From NCBI GenBank assembly GCA_041481445.1, contig JBGPBV010000050.1:1-40841 (forward strand): a stretch of 40,841 nt of DNA. Reading direction: 5' to 3'. This document shows, in pieces, positions 14,341 through 23,548 of this stretch (position 1 is its first letter; each line of letters begins with the position of its first letter). The notes beneath the pieces were generated by a model. That model did no database searches. It was not told the DNA's origin and saw only the letters and a list, made by a program, of their open reading frames with translations. The stretch comes from AA29 sp041481445. Its GTDB lineage: Bacteria > Acidobacteriota > Vicinamibacteria > Fen-336. A program made the translations under genes and the position numbers.

Positions 14341-15618
14341 CTAAGTCGCGTCCTTCGCCTTGGGCTCCAACGCACCGGACCGGCGGATGGCCCATAGCAG
14401 CAGCGGCGGTGTCGCCATCGTGGTCGCCACCACCATGAACACGGCGGCCGCGTACGAATCCTTGTCCACGACGGGCTGGCCGCCGAGGATCAGTTGTGCG
14501 CCGATCCCCGCGAAGATGAGCCCGACCTCCCCCCGCGGCATCATGCCGAGCCCGACGGCCAGGCCGGGGACTCCTTTCGGCACAACGAAAGAGCACGCAA
14601 GCTTTCCGGCAATGGCGGCGACCGTGAGCAGGGCCGCCAGGCCCAGAGCAGGCGCTCGTCCGAACGCGGAAACATCCACCAGCATGCCCATCCGGATGAA
14701 GAAGATGGGTACGAGAAGCGCGACGAGGGGCTCCAGGGTCTCATGCAGGGGGCGTTCCCGGCGCCTCACGGGGGACTCGAAATGGACTTCCTCCAGGACA
14801 AGTCCGGCCGCGAATGCGCCCACGATCGGGGCCAGCCCCGCGAGGACGGCAACGTAGGAGAAGGCGAAGCACAATCCCAGCGCCATGGCTTGCACGGCAC
14901 CCGCGCTTCGGAACGCCAGGGCGGTCTTGAACAGCCGGGGAGAGGCCATCGATCCGAACACGAGTGCGCCCACGAGGAACGCCATCGCCTTCAGCACGAT
15001 CATGGCCACGGCGCCGGCGCTCATGGCCGTCCCCGTGACGGAGGCGGTGATGATCCCGCCGATCACCGCCAGCACGATCAGGCCCACGACGTCGTCGATG
15101 ACGGCCGCACCCAGGATGATGCGTGCGAACCGCGTCTGGAGGGCGTCGACGTCCCTGAGGACACGGGCGGTGATCCCGACGCTCGTGGCGGTGAGCATGG
15201 CGCCGAGGAAGACGTGCAGCATCCAGGACTGCTCGGGCCGGGTCAATGCACCCACGCCATATCCCAGGATCATGGGGGTGACGACGCCGACCACGGCGAC
15301 CAGAGCCGCCGGCGCCCCGACGGTCATCATCTGGGCGGGGGTGGACTCGAGGCCCACGCGGAACAGGAGCAGGATCGCGCCCAATTCCGCGAGCAGCCCG
15401 AAGGTCTCGTTCCGAGCGAGGTCGCGGACGTCGGGCCCGTGCAGGAGCACGAGGTTGCCGAGAAGGATCCCCATCACAAGCTCACCGAGGACGGAGGGCT
15501 GACCGAGCCGCTCCATGAGCTCGCCGGCCAGCTTCGCGCCGACGGTGACGAGAGCGAGGGCGAGCAGCAGCTTGGCGACATCGTGGCCGCCGGCGGCGGC
15601 GAGCGCGGCTACGATCAT
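14341..15618 (-). CDS. NapA/CPA2-type Na+/H+ antiporter
   Basis: The 425-residue protein has about 12-13 membrane helices with CPA2 hallmarks: ATSVGITARVLRD in the first unwound helix, AAVIDDVVGLIVLA with the paired aspartates D175-D176, and PRGEVGLIFAGIGA near the C-terminus. The DD pair is the signature of electrogenic NapA/NhaA-type exchange. No RCK/TrkA-N nucleotide-binding domain follows, unlike Kef systems. It probably exports Na+ (or K+) in exchange for protons. It is transcribed ahead of, and on the same strand as, the XRE-cupin gene (61-nt gap), and divergently from the hemerythrin gene. Confidence 0.92.
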   Translation of the reverse strand: MIVAALAAAGGHDVAKLLLALALVTVGAKLAGELMERLGQPSVLGELVMGILLGNLVLLHGPDVRDLARNETFGLLAELGAILLLFRVGLESTPAQMMTVGAPAALVAVVGVVTPMILGYGVGALTRPEQSWMLHVFLGAMLTATSVGITARVLRDVDALQTRFARIILGAAVIDDVVGLIVLAVIGGIITASVTGTAMSAGAVAMIVLKAMAFLVGALVFGSMASPRLFKTALAFRSAGAVQAMALGLCFAFSYVAVLAGLAPIVGAFAAGLVLEEVHFESPVRRRERPLHETLEPLVALLVPIFFIRMGMLVDVSAFGRAPALGLAALLTVAAIAGKLACSFVVPKGVPGLAVGLGMMPRGEVGLIFAGIGAQLILGGQPVVDKDSYAAAVFMVVATTMATPPLLLWAIRRSGALEPKAKDAT

Positions 15619-15723
15619 GGCTGAGAGCTCTCCCCCACGACCCTATCTTCGCTGCGTCCAGCCTGAGGATCGAAATGCGCAACCGTACCGCTTCCTCGGG
15701 ACGGTCGTGGGAAGATGGCGACG

Positions 15724-16236
15724 ATGAGCGGCCCGCTGCACCGTTTCTTCTCCGCGGACCACCGGCGTCTCGACGCGCTTCTGAGGCGCTCGGTCTCCAG
15801 GCCCGGCGAGGTCGATCTCGAACCGTTCGGGCAGTTCCGGGCGGGAATCCTCAAGCACATCGGCATGGAGGAGAGGGTCCTCTTTCCGGCCGCGCGGCAG
15901 GCCCGGGGCGAGCCCCTCGCCCTGGCCGCTCGCCTGCGCGTGGACCACGGCGCGATCGCCGCCCTCCTCGTGCCCACTCCGACGCCGGCGCTGGTGGCGG
16001 AGATCCTCTCCGTCCTCGGCCCCCACAATCGGCGCGAGGAGGAGCCGGGAGGGGTCTACGACGCGTGCGACGAGGCGGTGGGCCCGGCCGAGGCCGAGCG
16101 CCTCGTGCAGGAGCTTCGAGGGTTCCCCGAAGTGCCGCTCAAGGCCTACAACGACGGACCGGCGGTCCTGGCCCACATCGAGGCGACCCTCGAGCTGGCG
16201 CGGCGACAGTGGCGCGAGCAAGAGCACGGTTCCTAG
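15724..16236 (+). CDS. Hemerythrin HHE-domain protein
   Basis: The start at 15724 is preferred over an in-frame ATG 9 nt upstream because GGGAAG (15709-15714) is then 9 nt away rather than abutting. The 170-residue protein is a single four-helix bundle with a complete HHE ligand set: H13, H45, E49, H76, H102 and E106. It should hold a non-haem di-iron centre that can bind O2, NO or peroxide. It is followed after 7 nt by the P-type ATPase gene, so the two are an operon, which links oxygen or redox sensing with cation pumping. No signal peptide is present, so it is cytosolic. Confidence 0.9.
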   Translation: MSGPLHRFFSADHRRLDALLRRSVSRPGEVDLEPFGQFRAGILKHIGMEERVLFPAARQARGEPLALAARLRVDHGAIAALLVPTPTPALVAEILSVLGPHNRREEEPGGVYDACDEAVGPAEAERLVQELRGFPEVPLKAYNDGPAVLAHIEATLELARRQWREQEHGS

Positions 16237-16243
16237 CGCGCCC

Positions 16244-19048
16244 ATGCCCGACCGTCCACCGGATGCGCCCGCGTACCGGCAGCCCGTCCCGGAGCTGCTC
16301 GCCTCTCTCGCCACGGATGCGCTGCGCGGGCTGAGCGAGGAAGAGGCACGGTCGCGCCTCTCTCGCCACGGGCCCAACGAGCTGGCCGCCGAGAAGCCGG
16401 TGCCTCTCTGGAGGAAGCTCCTCGCCCAGTTCCAGGACGTGCTCGTCGTCCTCCTGCTGATCGCGACCGCCGTCTCCCTGGTCCTCTGGCTCTACGAGCG
16501 CGACACGGCCCTGCCCTACGAGGCCATCGCCATCGGCGCCGTCGTCCTGCTCAACGCGATCATGGGCTTCCTCCAGGAGTCACGCGCAGAGTCGGCGGTG
16601 GCGGCGCTGAAGAAGATGGCGGCGGCCCAGGCCCATGTCGTCCGGGACGGGGAGCGGCGCAGCATCGGGGCCGGCCAGGTCGTGCCCGGCGACGTCATCG
16701 TCCTCGAGGAAGGCGACACGATACCCGCCGATGCGCGCGTCATCCATTCGACGGCCCTGCGGACGGCGGAGGCGGCCCTGACCGGCGAGAGCCTGCCCGT
16801 CTCCAAGGACACCGAGCCGATCGCCGGAGAGGCCGGCCTCGGCGATCGCCACAACATGGTCTTCACCGGCACCGCGGTGACCTACGGCCGCGGCCGCGCC
16901 GTGGTGGTGGCCACGGGGATGCGCACGGAGATGGGCCGCATCGCCGGGATGCTGCGGGACGTACCCAGGGACACGACACCGCTGCAGAAGGAGCTGGACC
17001 GCGTCGGACGGTTGCTCGGCGTCACCGTGGTCGCCATCGCGGTCGCGATGATCGCCACCATCATCGTGGTCGAGCACGTGCGCGGTTTCTCGGCCCTGGT
17101 CGACGTGCTCATCCTGGGGGTGGCGCTCGCGGTGGCCGCCGTCCCCGAGGGTCTCCCGGCCGTGGTGACCGCCGTCCTGTCCATCGGCGTCCAGCGCATG
17201 GCGCGCCGCCACGCCATCGTCCGGCACCTGCGCGCCGTCGAGACCCTGGGCTCCGCCGACGTCATCGCCTCCGACAAGACGGGCACGCTCACCCGGAACG
17301 AGATGACGGTGACGGTCGTGGCCACGGCCAGCGGCCGCGTGGCCCTGGGGGGCTCCGGATACGCGCCGGTGGGCGAGGTCACGCGGGAGGGAGGCGGCAC
17401 CGTGGACGGGCCCTTGCGCGTCGAGCTCGAACGCGCGCTGGCCGTCGCCGACCGCGCGAACAACAGCGTGATCAACGAGAAGGACGGGCGCTGGACCGTG
17501 CAGGGTGACCCCACGGAGGGCGCGCTCGTCGTGGCCGCGCGCAAGATCGGATTGAGCGCGGACGCGCTGTCCGCCCGCCTCCCCCGCCTCGGCGAAGTCC
17601 CCTTCTCGTCGGAGCGCAAGCTCATGACCACGGTGCACGCCGACGCCGAGCGGAAGGAGCGCGTCCTCGTCTTCACCAAGGGCGCGCCCGGCGTGCTCCT
17701 CTCTCGCTGCTCGCAGGAGCTGGTCGGCGAGACGGGCCGGCCCCTGGACGAGGCGCGCCGGGCGCAGATCCTGGAGGTGAACGAGGAGCTGGCCGGCCGC
17801 GCGCTGCGCATGCTCGCCAGCGCCTACCGGTCGGTCCCCATCGAGGACTTCGATCGCGACGACGTCGACGAGAGCGTCGAGCAGGACCTCATGTTCGCCG
17901 GGCTCCTCGGCATGATCGACCCTCCGCGCGACGAGGCCCGGGACGCGGTGGCCAAGGCGAAGGGAGCGGGGATACGCCCGCTCATCATCACCGGCGATCA
18001 CCCGAAGACGGCGGGAGTGATCGCGGCCGACCTGGGCATCGCCCCCGACGGCCGCGCGGTCACCGGCGCCCAGATCGAGGCGATGTCCGAGGACGCGCTC
18101 GCGGAGTCGGTCCGGCATTCTTCCGTCTTCGCCCGCGTCGATCCCGAGCACAAGCTGCGGATCGTGAAGGCACTGCAGCGGCAGGGGATGGTCGTGGCCA
18201 TGACCGGGGACGGCGTGAACGACGCGCCCGCCCTCAAGACCGCCGACATCGGCATCGCCATGGGCATCACCGGCACCGACGTGTCCAAGGAGGCCGCGGA
18301 CATGGTGCTGACCGACGACAACTTCGCGTCGATCGTGGCCGCCGTCGAGGAAGGGCGGGCGATCTTCACGAACATCCGCCGGTTCCTGCGCTACCTGCTG
18401 TCGTCGAACATCGGCGAGGTGATGACGATGTTCTTCGGGGTGATCCTGGCCAAGGCGATCGGCCTCCACTCGGAGGACAGCCCGGTCGTGCTGCCGCTCC
18501 TGGCCACGCAGCTCCTCTGGATCAACCTCGTGACGGACGGAGCGCCCGCCCTCGCCCTCGGCGTCGATCCCGCCGACGAGCGCCTCATGCACCAGCCGCC
18601 TCGCCCCAAGGGCGAGGGAGTGATCACGCGCCAGATGTGGGTGGGCATCGTGTTCGTGGGCGCGGTGATGGCGGGGGCGACGCTCTTCGTGCTGGACGCG
18701 TCGCTGCCCGGAGGGTTCGTCCCGGGATCGGGCGACATGAGATACGCGCAGACGATGGCCTTCACCACGCTGGTGCTGGGGCAGCTCTTCAACGTGTTCA
18801 ACGCTCGCTCGGACGAACGGAGCGCGTTTGCGGACCTCTTCGTCAACGGCTGGCTGTGGGCGGCGGTGGGAATGTCCGTCGTCCTGCACGTCGGAGTGCT
18901 CTACCTGCCCTTCCTCCAGAAGGCGTTCTCGACCGCCGCCTTGAGCGGGGGCGACTGGCTGCGGTGCCTGGCCGCGGCGAGCACGGTGCTGTGGCTGAGG
19001 GAAGCCAGCAAGCTCGTCGCTCGTGGACGCAGGAGCGGGCGGCCCTGA
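16244..19048 (+). CDS. P2-type cation-transporting ATPase (Ca2+-ATPase-like)
   Basis: The 934-residue protein shows the full P-type ATPase order: N-terminal cation-ATPase domain, TGES actuator loop (180-183), helix M4 with VPEGLPAVVT, phosphorylation site DKTGTLT (D344), nucleotide domain with KGAPGVLL, and hinge MTGDGVNDAP (about 653-662). It has six C-terminal helices, with SNIGEV in M5 and LLWINLVTDGAPALALG in M6. The M4/M5/M6 ion residues (E in PEGLP; N and E in SNIGEV; N and D in NLVTDG) fit the P2A Ca2+ pumps, but Na+ or Mn2+ cannot be excluded. No heavy-metal-binding N-terminal domain exists. The gene starts 7 nt after the hemerythrin stop and is followed by the VIT transporter. Confidence 0.95.
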   Translation: MPDRPPDAPAYRQPVPELLASLATDALRGLSEEEARSRLSRHGPNELAAEKPVPLWRKLLAQFQDVLVVLLLIATAVSLVLWLYERDTALPYEAIAIGAVVLLNAIMGFLQESRAESAVAALKKMAAAQAHVVRDGERRSIGAGQVVPGDVIVLEEGDTIPADARVIHSTALRTAEAALTGESLPVSKDTEPIAGEAGLGDRHNMVFTGTAVTYGRGRAVVVATGMRTEMGRIAGMLRDVPRDTTPLQKELDRVGRLLGVTVVAIAVAMIATIIVVEHVRGFSALVDVLILGVALAVAAVPEGLPAVVTAVLSIGVQRMARRHAIVRHLRAVETLGSADVIASDKTGTLTRNEMTVTVVATASGRVALGGSGYAPVGEVTREGGGTVDGPLRVELERALAVADRANNSVINEKDGRWTVQGDPTEGALVVAARKIGLSADALSARLPRLGEVPFSSERKLMTTVHADAERKERVLVFTKGAPGVLLSRCSQELVGETGRPLDEARRAQILEVNEELAGRALRMLASAYRSVPIEDFDRDDVDESVEQDLMFAGLLGMIDPPRDEARDAVAKAKGAGIRPLIITGDHPKTAGVIAADLGIAPDGRAVTGAQIEAMSEDALAESVRHSSVFARVDPEHKLRIVKALQRQGMVVAMTGDGVNDAPALKTADIGIAMGITGTDVSKEAADMVLTDDNFASIVAAVEEGRAIFTNIRRFLRYLLSSNIGEVMTMFFGVILAKAIGLHSEDSPVVLPLLATQLLWINLVTDGAPALALGVDPADERLMHQPPRPKGEGVITRQMWVGIVFVGAVMAGATLFVLDASLPGGFVPGSGDMRYAQTMAFTTLVLGQLFNVFNARSDERSAFADLFVNGWLWAAVGMSVVLHVGVLYLPFLQKAFSTAALSGGDWLRCLAAASTVLWLREASKLVARGRRSGRP

Positions 19049-19094
19049 CTCGAGATGGATCTACTCCGAGCGAGGTGTAGCGTGGAGATTGATC

Positions 19095-19805
19095 GTGACT
19101 GATAGCGTCCGCGGTCTGCATCATGAACGGCATCGAAGTGGGCGGGTGGGCTGGCTCCGCGCCGCGGTTCTGGGCGCGAACGACGGGATCGTGTCCACGG
19201 CCAGCCTGGTAGTGGGGGTCGCCGCGGCGGCGGTGGGCCGCCACGAAGTCCTGGTCGCGGGCGTGGCCGGCCTCGTCTCCGGCGCCCTGTCCATGGCGGC
19301 CGGCGAATACGTGTCCGTCAGCTCCCAGGCGGACACCGAGCGGGCCGACCTCGCGGTCGAGCGCGCCGAGCTCGCGGCGGAGCCGGCCGCGGAAGAGGCC
19401 GAGCTCGCCGCCATCTATGTGCGGCGGGGCCTCGAGCCGCCGCTCGCGCGGACGGTCGCGCAGCAGTTGACGGCCCATGATGCGCTGGGGGCTCACGCCC
19501 GTGACGAGCTCGGCCTGTCCGAGACACTCGGAGCCCGTCCATTGCAGGCCGCCCTCGCCTCCGCCACGACCTTTGCCGTCGGAGCCGCCCTGCCGATCCT
19601 GACCGCGATGTGGGCGCGGCCCTCCCGGCTCGCCGTCGCCGTCTCCGGCGTGTCCCTGGTCTGCCTCGCCGGGCTCGGCGCGATCGCCGCTCGGGCCGGA
19701 GGCGCCTCCGCGCGGATCGGCGCCGTTCGGGTCGCGTTCTGGGGCGCTTTGGCCATGGCGGCCACCGCCGGCGTCGGGTCGCTCTTCGGTACCACGGCGC
19801 CCTGA
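19095..19805 (+). CDS. VIT1/CCC1-family iron/manganese transporter
   Basis: The GTG at 19095 is chosen because GGAG lies 7 nt upstream; a longer frame would overlap the ATPase end and add a non-family sequence. The 236-residue protein has five membrane helices: LRAAVLGANDGIVSTASLVVGVAAA, AGLVSGALSMAAGEYVSVSSQ, then a charged helical loop (DLAVERAELAAEPAAEEAELAAIYVRRGL) and three more helices. These are the VIT/CCC1 signatures; the acidic loop corresponds to the family's metal-binding domain. Such proteins move Fe2+ or Mn2+ out of the cytosol, with proton antiport in plants. It is 46 nt after the P-type ATPase, so hemerythrin, Ca2+ pump and iron exporter probably form one transcript. Confidence 0.92.
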   Translation: MTDSVRGLHHERHRSGRVGWLRAAVLGANDGIVSTASLVVGVAAAAVGRHEVLVAGVAGLVSGALSMAAGEYVSVSSQADTERADLAVERAELAAEPAAEEAELAAIYVRRGLEPPLARTVAQQLTAHDALGAHARDELGLSETLGARPLQAALASATTFAVGAALPILTAMWARPSRLAVAVSGVSLVCLAGLGAIAARAGGASARIGAVRVAFWGALAMAATAGVGSLFGTTAP

Positions 19806-20047
19806 CCCGGCGCCGCCTCAGGACCGCTTCTTCCGACTCCATGTGCGCGTCGATCTGCCGCCGATCGTCCGCAGGATTTGCCGCGCCGCGAAACGACCCG
19901 CACGATTCCTGCGCGACCCGACCGCTCATATCCACCGAACACGACGACCGCGCCGTCCTTCCGGCCGCGGCGCCATGGGCGTGTCGCCGCCGAGGCCCGG
20001 GAACGCGCATTGCTTCGTTCCGGTGTGTGCGAACCCGGAGGTGATCC

Positions 20048-20944
20048 GTGATCCAGATTCGCCGGATCCTCTGCCCGGTCGACTTCTCGCCGTTCTCCCG
20101 GCGCGCCCTCGACCATGCGGCCGTCCTCTCGCGCTGGTACGAAGCCGAGCTCGTCGTGCTGCACGTCAGCCCGCTGAGCCCGACGGTGTTCGGTCTGGAG
20201 CCGGCTCCGAGCCAGACGATGCTGGCTCCCTTCGACCGCGAAGCGGTGGGCCGGGAGCTGTCGGCCTTCGTCGGGGAGACGGCGGAGAGCCGACCGGCGC
20301 CTCAGCTTCGCGTGCTGGCGGGGCCGACCGTCGGCACCATCCTGGCCCTGGCCGCCGAGACCGCCACCGACCTCGTCGTCCTCGGCACTCACGGACGAAC
20401 CGGCTTCGAGCGGTTCATGCTCGGCTCGGTCACGGAGAAGATCGTCCGCAAGGCGCCCTGTCCCGTTCTCACCGTCCCTCCCCGCGCGGAAGGCGCGCCC
20501 GAACGCCCCCTGTTCCGTCGCATCCTGTGTGGCGTGGACTTCTCGGACGCCTCCCGCCGCGCGGTCGAGTCCGCGTTGTCCTTCGCGCAGGAAGCGAAGG
20601 CCCAGGTCACCCTCCTCCACGTCGTGGAGTGGCTTCCGGACGGGTCCTTCTCGAAGTATCCCCAGTTCGACGTCGACCACTATCGCCGCACGCTGCTGGC
20701 GGACGGCCGCGCGAAGATCGAGGAGCTCGTGCCGGCGGACGCGCGCAACTGGTGCGACCCCGCCACGATGCTGGTCTCCGGAAAGCCCTATCGCGAGATC
20801 CTGCGCATCGCGGGCGAGGAACGGTCGGACCTGATCGTGCTCGGCGTGCACGGCCGCGGCCCCGTCGACCGCATGCTCTTCGGGTCCACCACGCAGGCAA
20901 TCGTGCGCCAGGCCGCCTGCCCCGTCCTCACGATCCGGCCGTGA
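20048..20944 (+). CDS. Tandem two-domain universal stress protein
   Basis: A near-perfect ribosome site (GGAGGTGATC, 20037-20046) precedes the GTG start. The 298-residue protein holds two USP domains, about 1-145 and 155-298. Both have an intact ATP signature: GTHGRTGFERFMLGS and GVHGRGPVDRMLFGS. Tandem USPs of this kind are typical of low-oxygen and dormancy regulons. It ends 1 nt before the start of the three-domain USP gene. The 242 nt upstream holds no gene, only a 7-bp inverted repeat CGCAGGA/TCCTGCG (19870-19913). Confidence 0.94.
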   Translation: MIQIRRILCPVDFSPFSRRALDHAAVLSRWYEAELVVLHVSPLSPTVFGLEPAPSQTMLAPFDREAVGRELSAFVGETAESRPAPQLRVLAGPTVGTILALAAETATDLVVLGTHGRTGFERFMLGSVTEKIVRKAPCPVLTVPPRAEGAPERPLFRRILCGVDFSDASRRAVESALSFAQEAKAQVTLLHVVEWLPDGSFSKYPQFDVDHYRRTLLADGRAKIEELVPADARNWCDPATMLVSGKPYREILRIAGEERSDLIVLGVHGRGPVDRMLFGSTTQAIVRQAACPVLTIRP

Positions 20945-20945
20945 C

Positions 20946-22274
20946 GTGAAACCCTGGGAAACGATGGCGATCATCTGCGGTACGGACTTCTCCGCGCAGG
21001 GGTCGACCGCGGTGCGAGCGGCGGCCGCCCTGGCCGGCCGCCTACGCCAGCCCCTCTGGCTGGTGCACGTTCTCGACGATGCGATCGAGGCCCTCGACAC
21101 GCGGGCCAGGGACCTGCTCGTGTCGGCGGCGGAGAGCCGCTTGCGCGCGGAGGCGCGGCACCTGGGCGTGGCGGTGCGACGGCACGCGCGGACGAAGGTT
21201 CTCGTCGGCCGGCCGGCCGAGGCGCTGTCGTCGCTCCCGGACGCTGGCGAGCCTGCCCTCGTCGTGGTGTCCTCGCAGGGCCACGGCTCCTCGCCCCTCT
21301 ATCGCCTCGGAGGGACCTCCGAGCGCCTGGCCGCCACGTCCGCCACGCCGGTGCTCGTGGTGCGCGAGGCGGAGCCGTTCGAGGCATGGTCGCGCCGCGC
21401 TCGCCGGCTCCGGGTGGTGGTCGGCGTGGATTTCACGCCCGGCTGCGAAACGGCCATCGACTGGGTCAAGACGCTGCGACGCGCCGCTCCGTGCGACGTG
21501 ACGGTGGCCCACGTGTATTACGCCGACCAGGCCCACCGCCGGTACGGGCTGCACGCCGCTTCCCTGCTCTCGGTGAACCCCGAGCTCGAGCGCCTGCTGC
21601 GGCGCGACCTCGCCTCGCTCGTCGGGAAGATGCCGGGAAGGGGCAAGGTCGCGTTCCGCCCCGCGCTCGGCATGGGGCGCCTCGCCGATCAACTGATCGA
21701 GGTGGCGGAGAGCGAACGCGCCGACCTCATCGTGGTCGGCACGCACCATCACCGGGGGGTCGGCCGGCTGGCCTCCGTGGCCAGCGGCGCCCTCCACATG
21801 GGTCGAACCGCGGTGGCCGTGGTGCCGAACGCGGAGAGGCACGCGCGGCGCTCGAGCACGCTGCCGAGCGTCGAGCGCGTCCTCATCCCCACCGACTTCT
21901 CCGACGCCGCGAACGCCGCCGTCCGGCACGGCTATGGGTTGCTCGGACACCGTGGGGGCGAGGTCCACCTCCTGCACGTCGCCGCCCCTGCTCGCGGCCG
22001 GCGGCGCGCCGAGTTGGAACCGGCGGTGGTGGCTCGCCTGCGAGCGCTGGTCCCGGCCACCCCTCTCCATCGCGAGTTGGTCACGCGCACGCACGTCGCC
22101 TACGGACCGGTCGCCCCGACCATCCGTGACGTCGCGGAGCGGCTGGGCGTCGACGTGATCTGCATGGGGTCACACGGAAGGACCGGCGTGGCCAGAGCGC
22201 TGCTGGGGTCGGTGGCGGCCGCCGTCCTCAAGGAGACTCGCCACCCGGTCCTGGTCGTACGGTCACCGCGGTAG
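20946..22274 (+). CDS. Three-domain universal stress protein
   Basis: The 442-residue protein contains three USP folds, about 7-140, 155-300 and 305-442, an unusual number. Domain 3 keeps the ATP signature (GSHGRTGVARALLGS). Domain 1 is altered (SSQGHGSSPLYRLGGT) and domain 2 is degenerate (GTHHHRGVGRLASVAS), so perhaps only the last binds ATP. The GTG at 20946 follows the previous stop by 1 nt; an ATG at 20964 (MAIICGTDFS) is an alternative start and is closer to the USP fold. It is translated in series with the preceding USP, so the two probably act together. Confidence 0.9.
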   Translation: MKPWETMAIICGTDFSAQGSTAVRAAAALAGRLRQPLWLVHVLDDAIEALDTRARDLLVSAAESRLRAEARHLGVAVRRHARTKVLVGRPAEALSSLPDAGEPALVVVSSQGHGSSPLYRLGGTSERLAATSATPVLVVREAEPFEAWSRRARRLRVVVGVDFTPGCETAIDWVKTLRRAAPCDVTVAHVYYADQAHRRYGLHAASLLSVNPELERLLRRDLASLVGKMPGRGKVAFRPALGMGRLADQLIEVAESERADLIVVGTHHHRGVGRLASVASGALHMGRTAVAVVPNAERHARRSSTLPSVERVLIPTDFSDAANAAVRHGYGLLGHRGGEVHLLHVAAPARGRRRAELEPAVVARLRALVPATPLHRELVTRTHVAYGPVAPTIRDVAERLGVDVICMGSHGRTGVARALLGSVAAAVLKETRHPVLVVRSPR

Positions 22275-22291
22275 CCCGCTTCAGGGTGACC
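22261..22291. terminator. Candidate bidirectional terminator hairpin
   Basis: GGTCACC (22261-22267) pairs with GGTGACC (22285-22291), and GCGG (22268-22271) with CCGC (22276-22279) inside it. The element overlaps the USP stop and lies before the stop of the convergent small gene. No T-tract follows, so termination is only suggested. Confidence 0.4.
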
Positions 22292-22313
22292 GACCCGGCC
22301 CGGAAGTGCGCGG

Positions 22314-22625
22314 TCAGGACGCCCGGGCGTGCGCTCTCGGCCGAGGCTCGATGGTCACGGCGAAGCCATCCGGCCGGCGGCCGATCCGCCGCGCCACGAG
22401 GACACCGAGATCGGAGAGGCTTCCCCGCTCGAGACCGAAGACCAGCGCGAGGCAGCCGCGGCCGTGGAGACGCCTCAGGGACGCCTCGGCATCGGCGGCC
22501 GTCTTCCCGAGGCGCCGCGCTTCCCGTCGGGCCAGGAACCGAAGCCACTCACGGGAGCTGCCGCCGCTGTCGCCCAGTGCGGTGAGGATCGCTCGATCGA
22601 GGTCATCGTAGGCGCGTGTCGCCAT
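22314..22625 (-). CDS. Small winged-helix-like protein, unknown
   Basis: GGAGG lies 5 nt upstream of the ATG, which supports a real 103-residue gene. The first 60 residues (DDLDRAILTALGDSGGSSREWLRFLARREARRLGKTAADAEASLRRLHGRGCLALV) read like a small winged helix: helix, helix, helix, then a strand-turn-strand (DGFAVTIEP). The tail is Arg/Ala-rich. It may be a DNA-binding or adaptor protein; no family is recognised. It lies 140 nt downstream of, and on the same strand as, the GGDEF gene. Confidence 0.6.
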   Translation of the reverse strand: MATRAYDDLDRAILTALGDSGGSSREWLRFLARREARRLGKTAADAEASLRRLHGRGCLALVFGLERGSLSDLGVLVARRIGRRPDGFAVTIEPRPRAHARAS

Positions 22626-22760
22626 GTGGGCCTCCGTCGCGCCAATGGGAGAGCAAGGCCCCTGCCACCGAGCATCCGCACGTTGGGTGGGAGCATTCCC
22701 GCGCTCTCCGCGCAGACCTTGCGCGGCCGGGATCCGAGGGCCGCTCGTATTTCGGTGACG

Positions 22761-22774
22761 GAGGCCTAGGCCTC
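22761..22774. repeat. 14-bp perfect palindrome at the GGDEF gene stop
   Basis: GAGGCCTAGGCCTC is a perfect palindrome whose centre holds the TAG stop codon of the cyclase gene (22766-22768). It is too compact to be a normal terminator loop; it may be chance. Confidence 0.5.
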
Positions 22775-23548
22775 GGGGGTCGCGGCGGCCCCGCCCTCCC
22801 TGTTTGCGACCCGGTTCCGGCCGAGGGTCTTCGCCTGGTAGAGCGCGGCGTCTCCCGCGTGCATCAAGGCCGCCGCGTCCGGACAGTCGTCGCCGAGCGT
22901 GGCGACGCCCACCGAGATGGTGATCCCGACGGCGTTCTCGGCGACCAGGGCGCGGACGCGCTCGGCCAGAGCAAGGGCGGCGCTGGCCGCGGTGTTCGGC
23001 GCAATGAGCGCGAACTCGTCACCGCCGATGCGCGCGGCCAGGTCCGTCTGCCGCGCGTCCGCCCGCAGGGCGTCGGCGACGGCGCGGAGGGCGAGGTCCC
23101 CCGCGTGATGGCCGCTCCTGTCGTTGATCGCCTTGAGCCGATCGACGTCCGCGATCAACAGCGACAGCGGCGTTCCGTAGCGCCGCGCCCGCGCCACCTC
23201 GTCGGCAAGGCGCTCCTCGAGCGCGCGGAGGTTGCTGAGCCCGGTCAGCGGGTCGGTGCGAGAGAGGCCCAGGAGCGCGTCGGCCTGCCGCCCAAGGAGA
23301 TGACCGCAGGCCACGAAGACGACGAGCGTGGAGAGCGTGGTGTAGAGGAAGGTGGCGAGGTCCTGCCGGACGATGTCCGCGATCTTGGGGGCGTCCACCC
23401 CACCGACCATGAGCCACCGCACGACGAGCAGGCCCAGAGGTGCACCGGCGGCCAGCACGACCGCGACGAGCGGGTAGGTCCACCGGCGTGGCGCGGTGCG
23501 CAGCCGCGGCAACGGCGAAGGCAGGCGAAGGAACCTCGATGGCACCAT
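22766..23548 (-). CDS. Membrane-anchored diguanylate cyclase (GGDEF)
   Basis: The start is placed at 23548 (MVPSRFLRLPSP) because the longer frame upstream runs antisense through the PNPOx gene. The 260-residue protein has two membrane helices (about 27-50 and 67-85) with a short loop between, then a GGDEF domain from about 93. The active site GGDEF (175-179) is intact, and RQTD (166-169) sits five residues before it, the canonical product-inhibition I-site. It should make c-di-GMP and be feedback-inhibited. There is no recognised sensory domain, only the short extracytoplasmic loop. It is divergent from the PNPOx gene. Confidence 0.94.
   Translation of the reverse strand: MVPSRFLRLPSPLPRLRTAPRRWTYPLVAVVLAAGAPLGLLVVRWLMVGGVDAPKIADIVRQDLATFLYTTLSTLVVFVACGHLLGRQADALLGLSRTDPLTGLSNLRALEERLADEVARARRYGTPLSLLIADVDRLKAINDRSGHHAGDLALRAVADALRADARQTDLAARIGGDEFALIAPNTAASAALALAERVRALVAENAVGITISVGVATLGDDCPDAAALMHAGDAALYQAKTLGRNRVANREGGAAATPEA

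Noticed and set aside
16580..18889. 769-codon open frame antisense to the P-type ATPase
   Set aside because: The sense strand shows every ATPase motif; the antisense product is His/Arg-rich noise.
19806..20047. Possible gene in the 242-nt gap before the tandem USP
   Set aside because: No frame with a ribosome site or family is present; only a loose CGCAGGA/TCCTGCG inverted repeat is seen.
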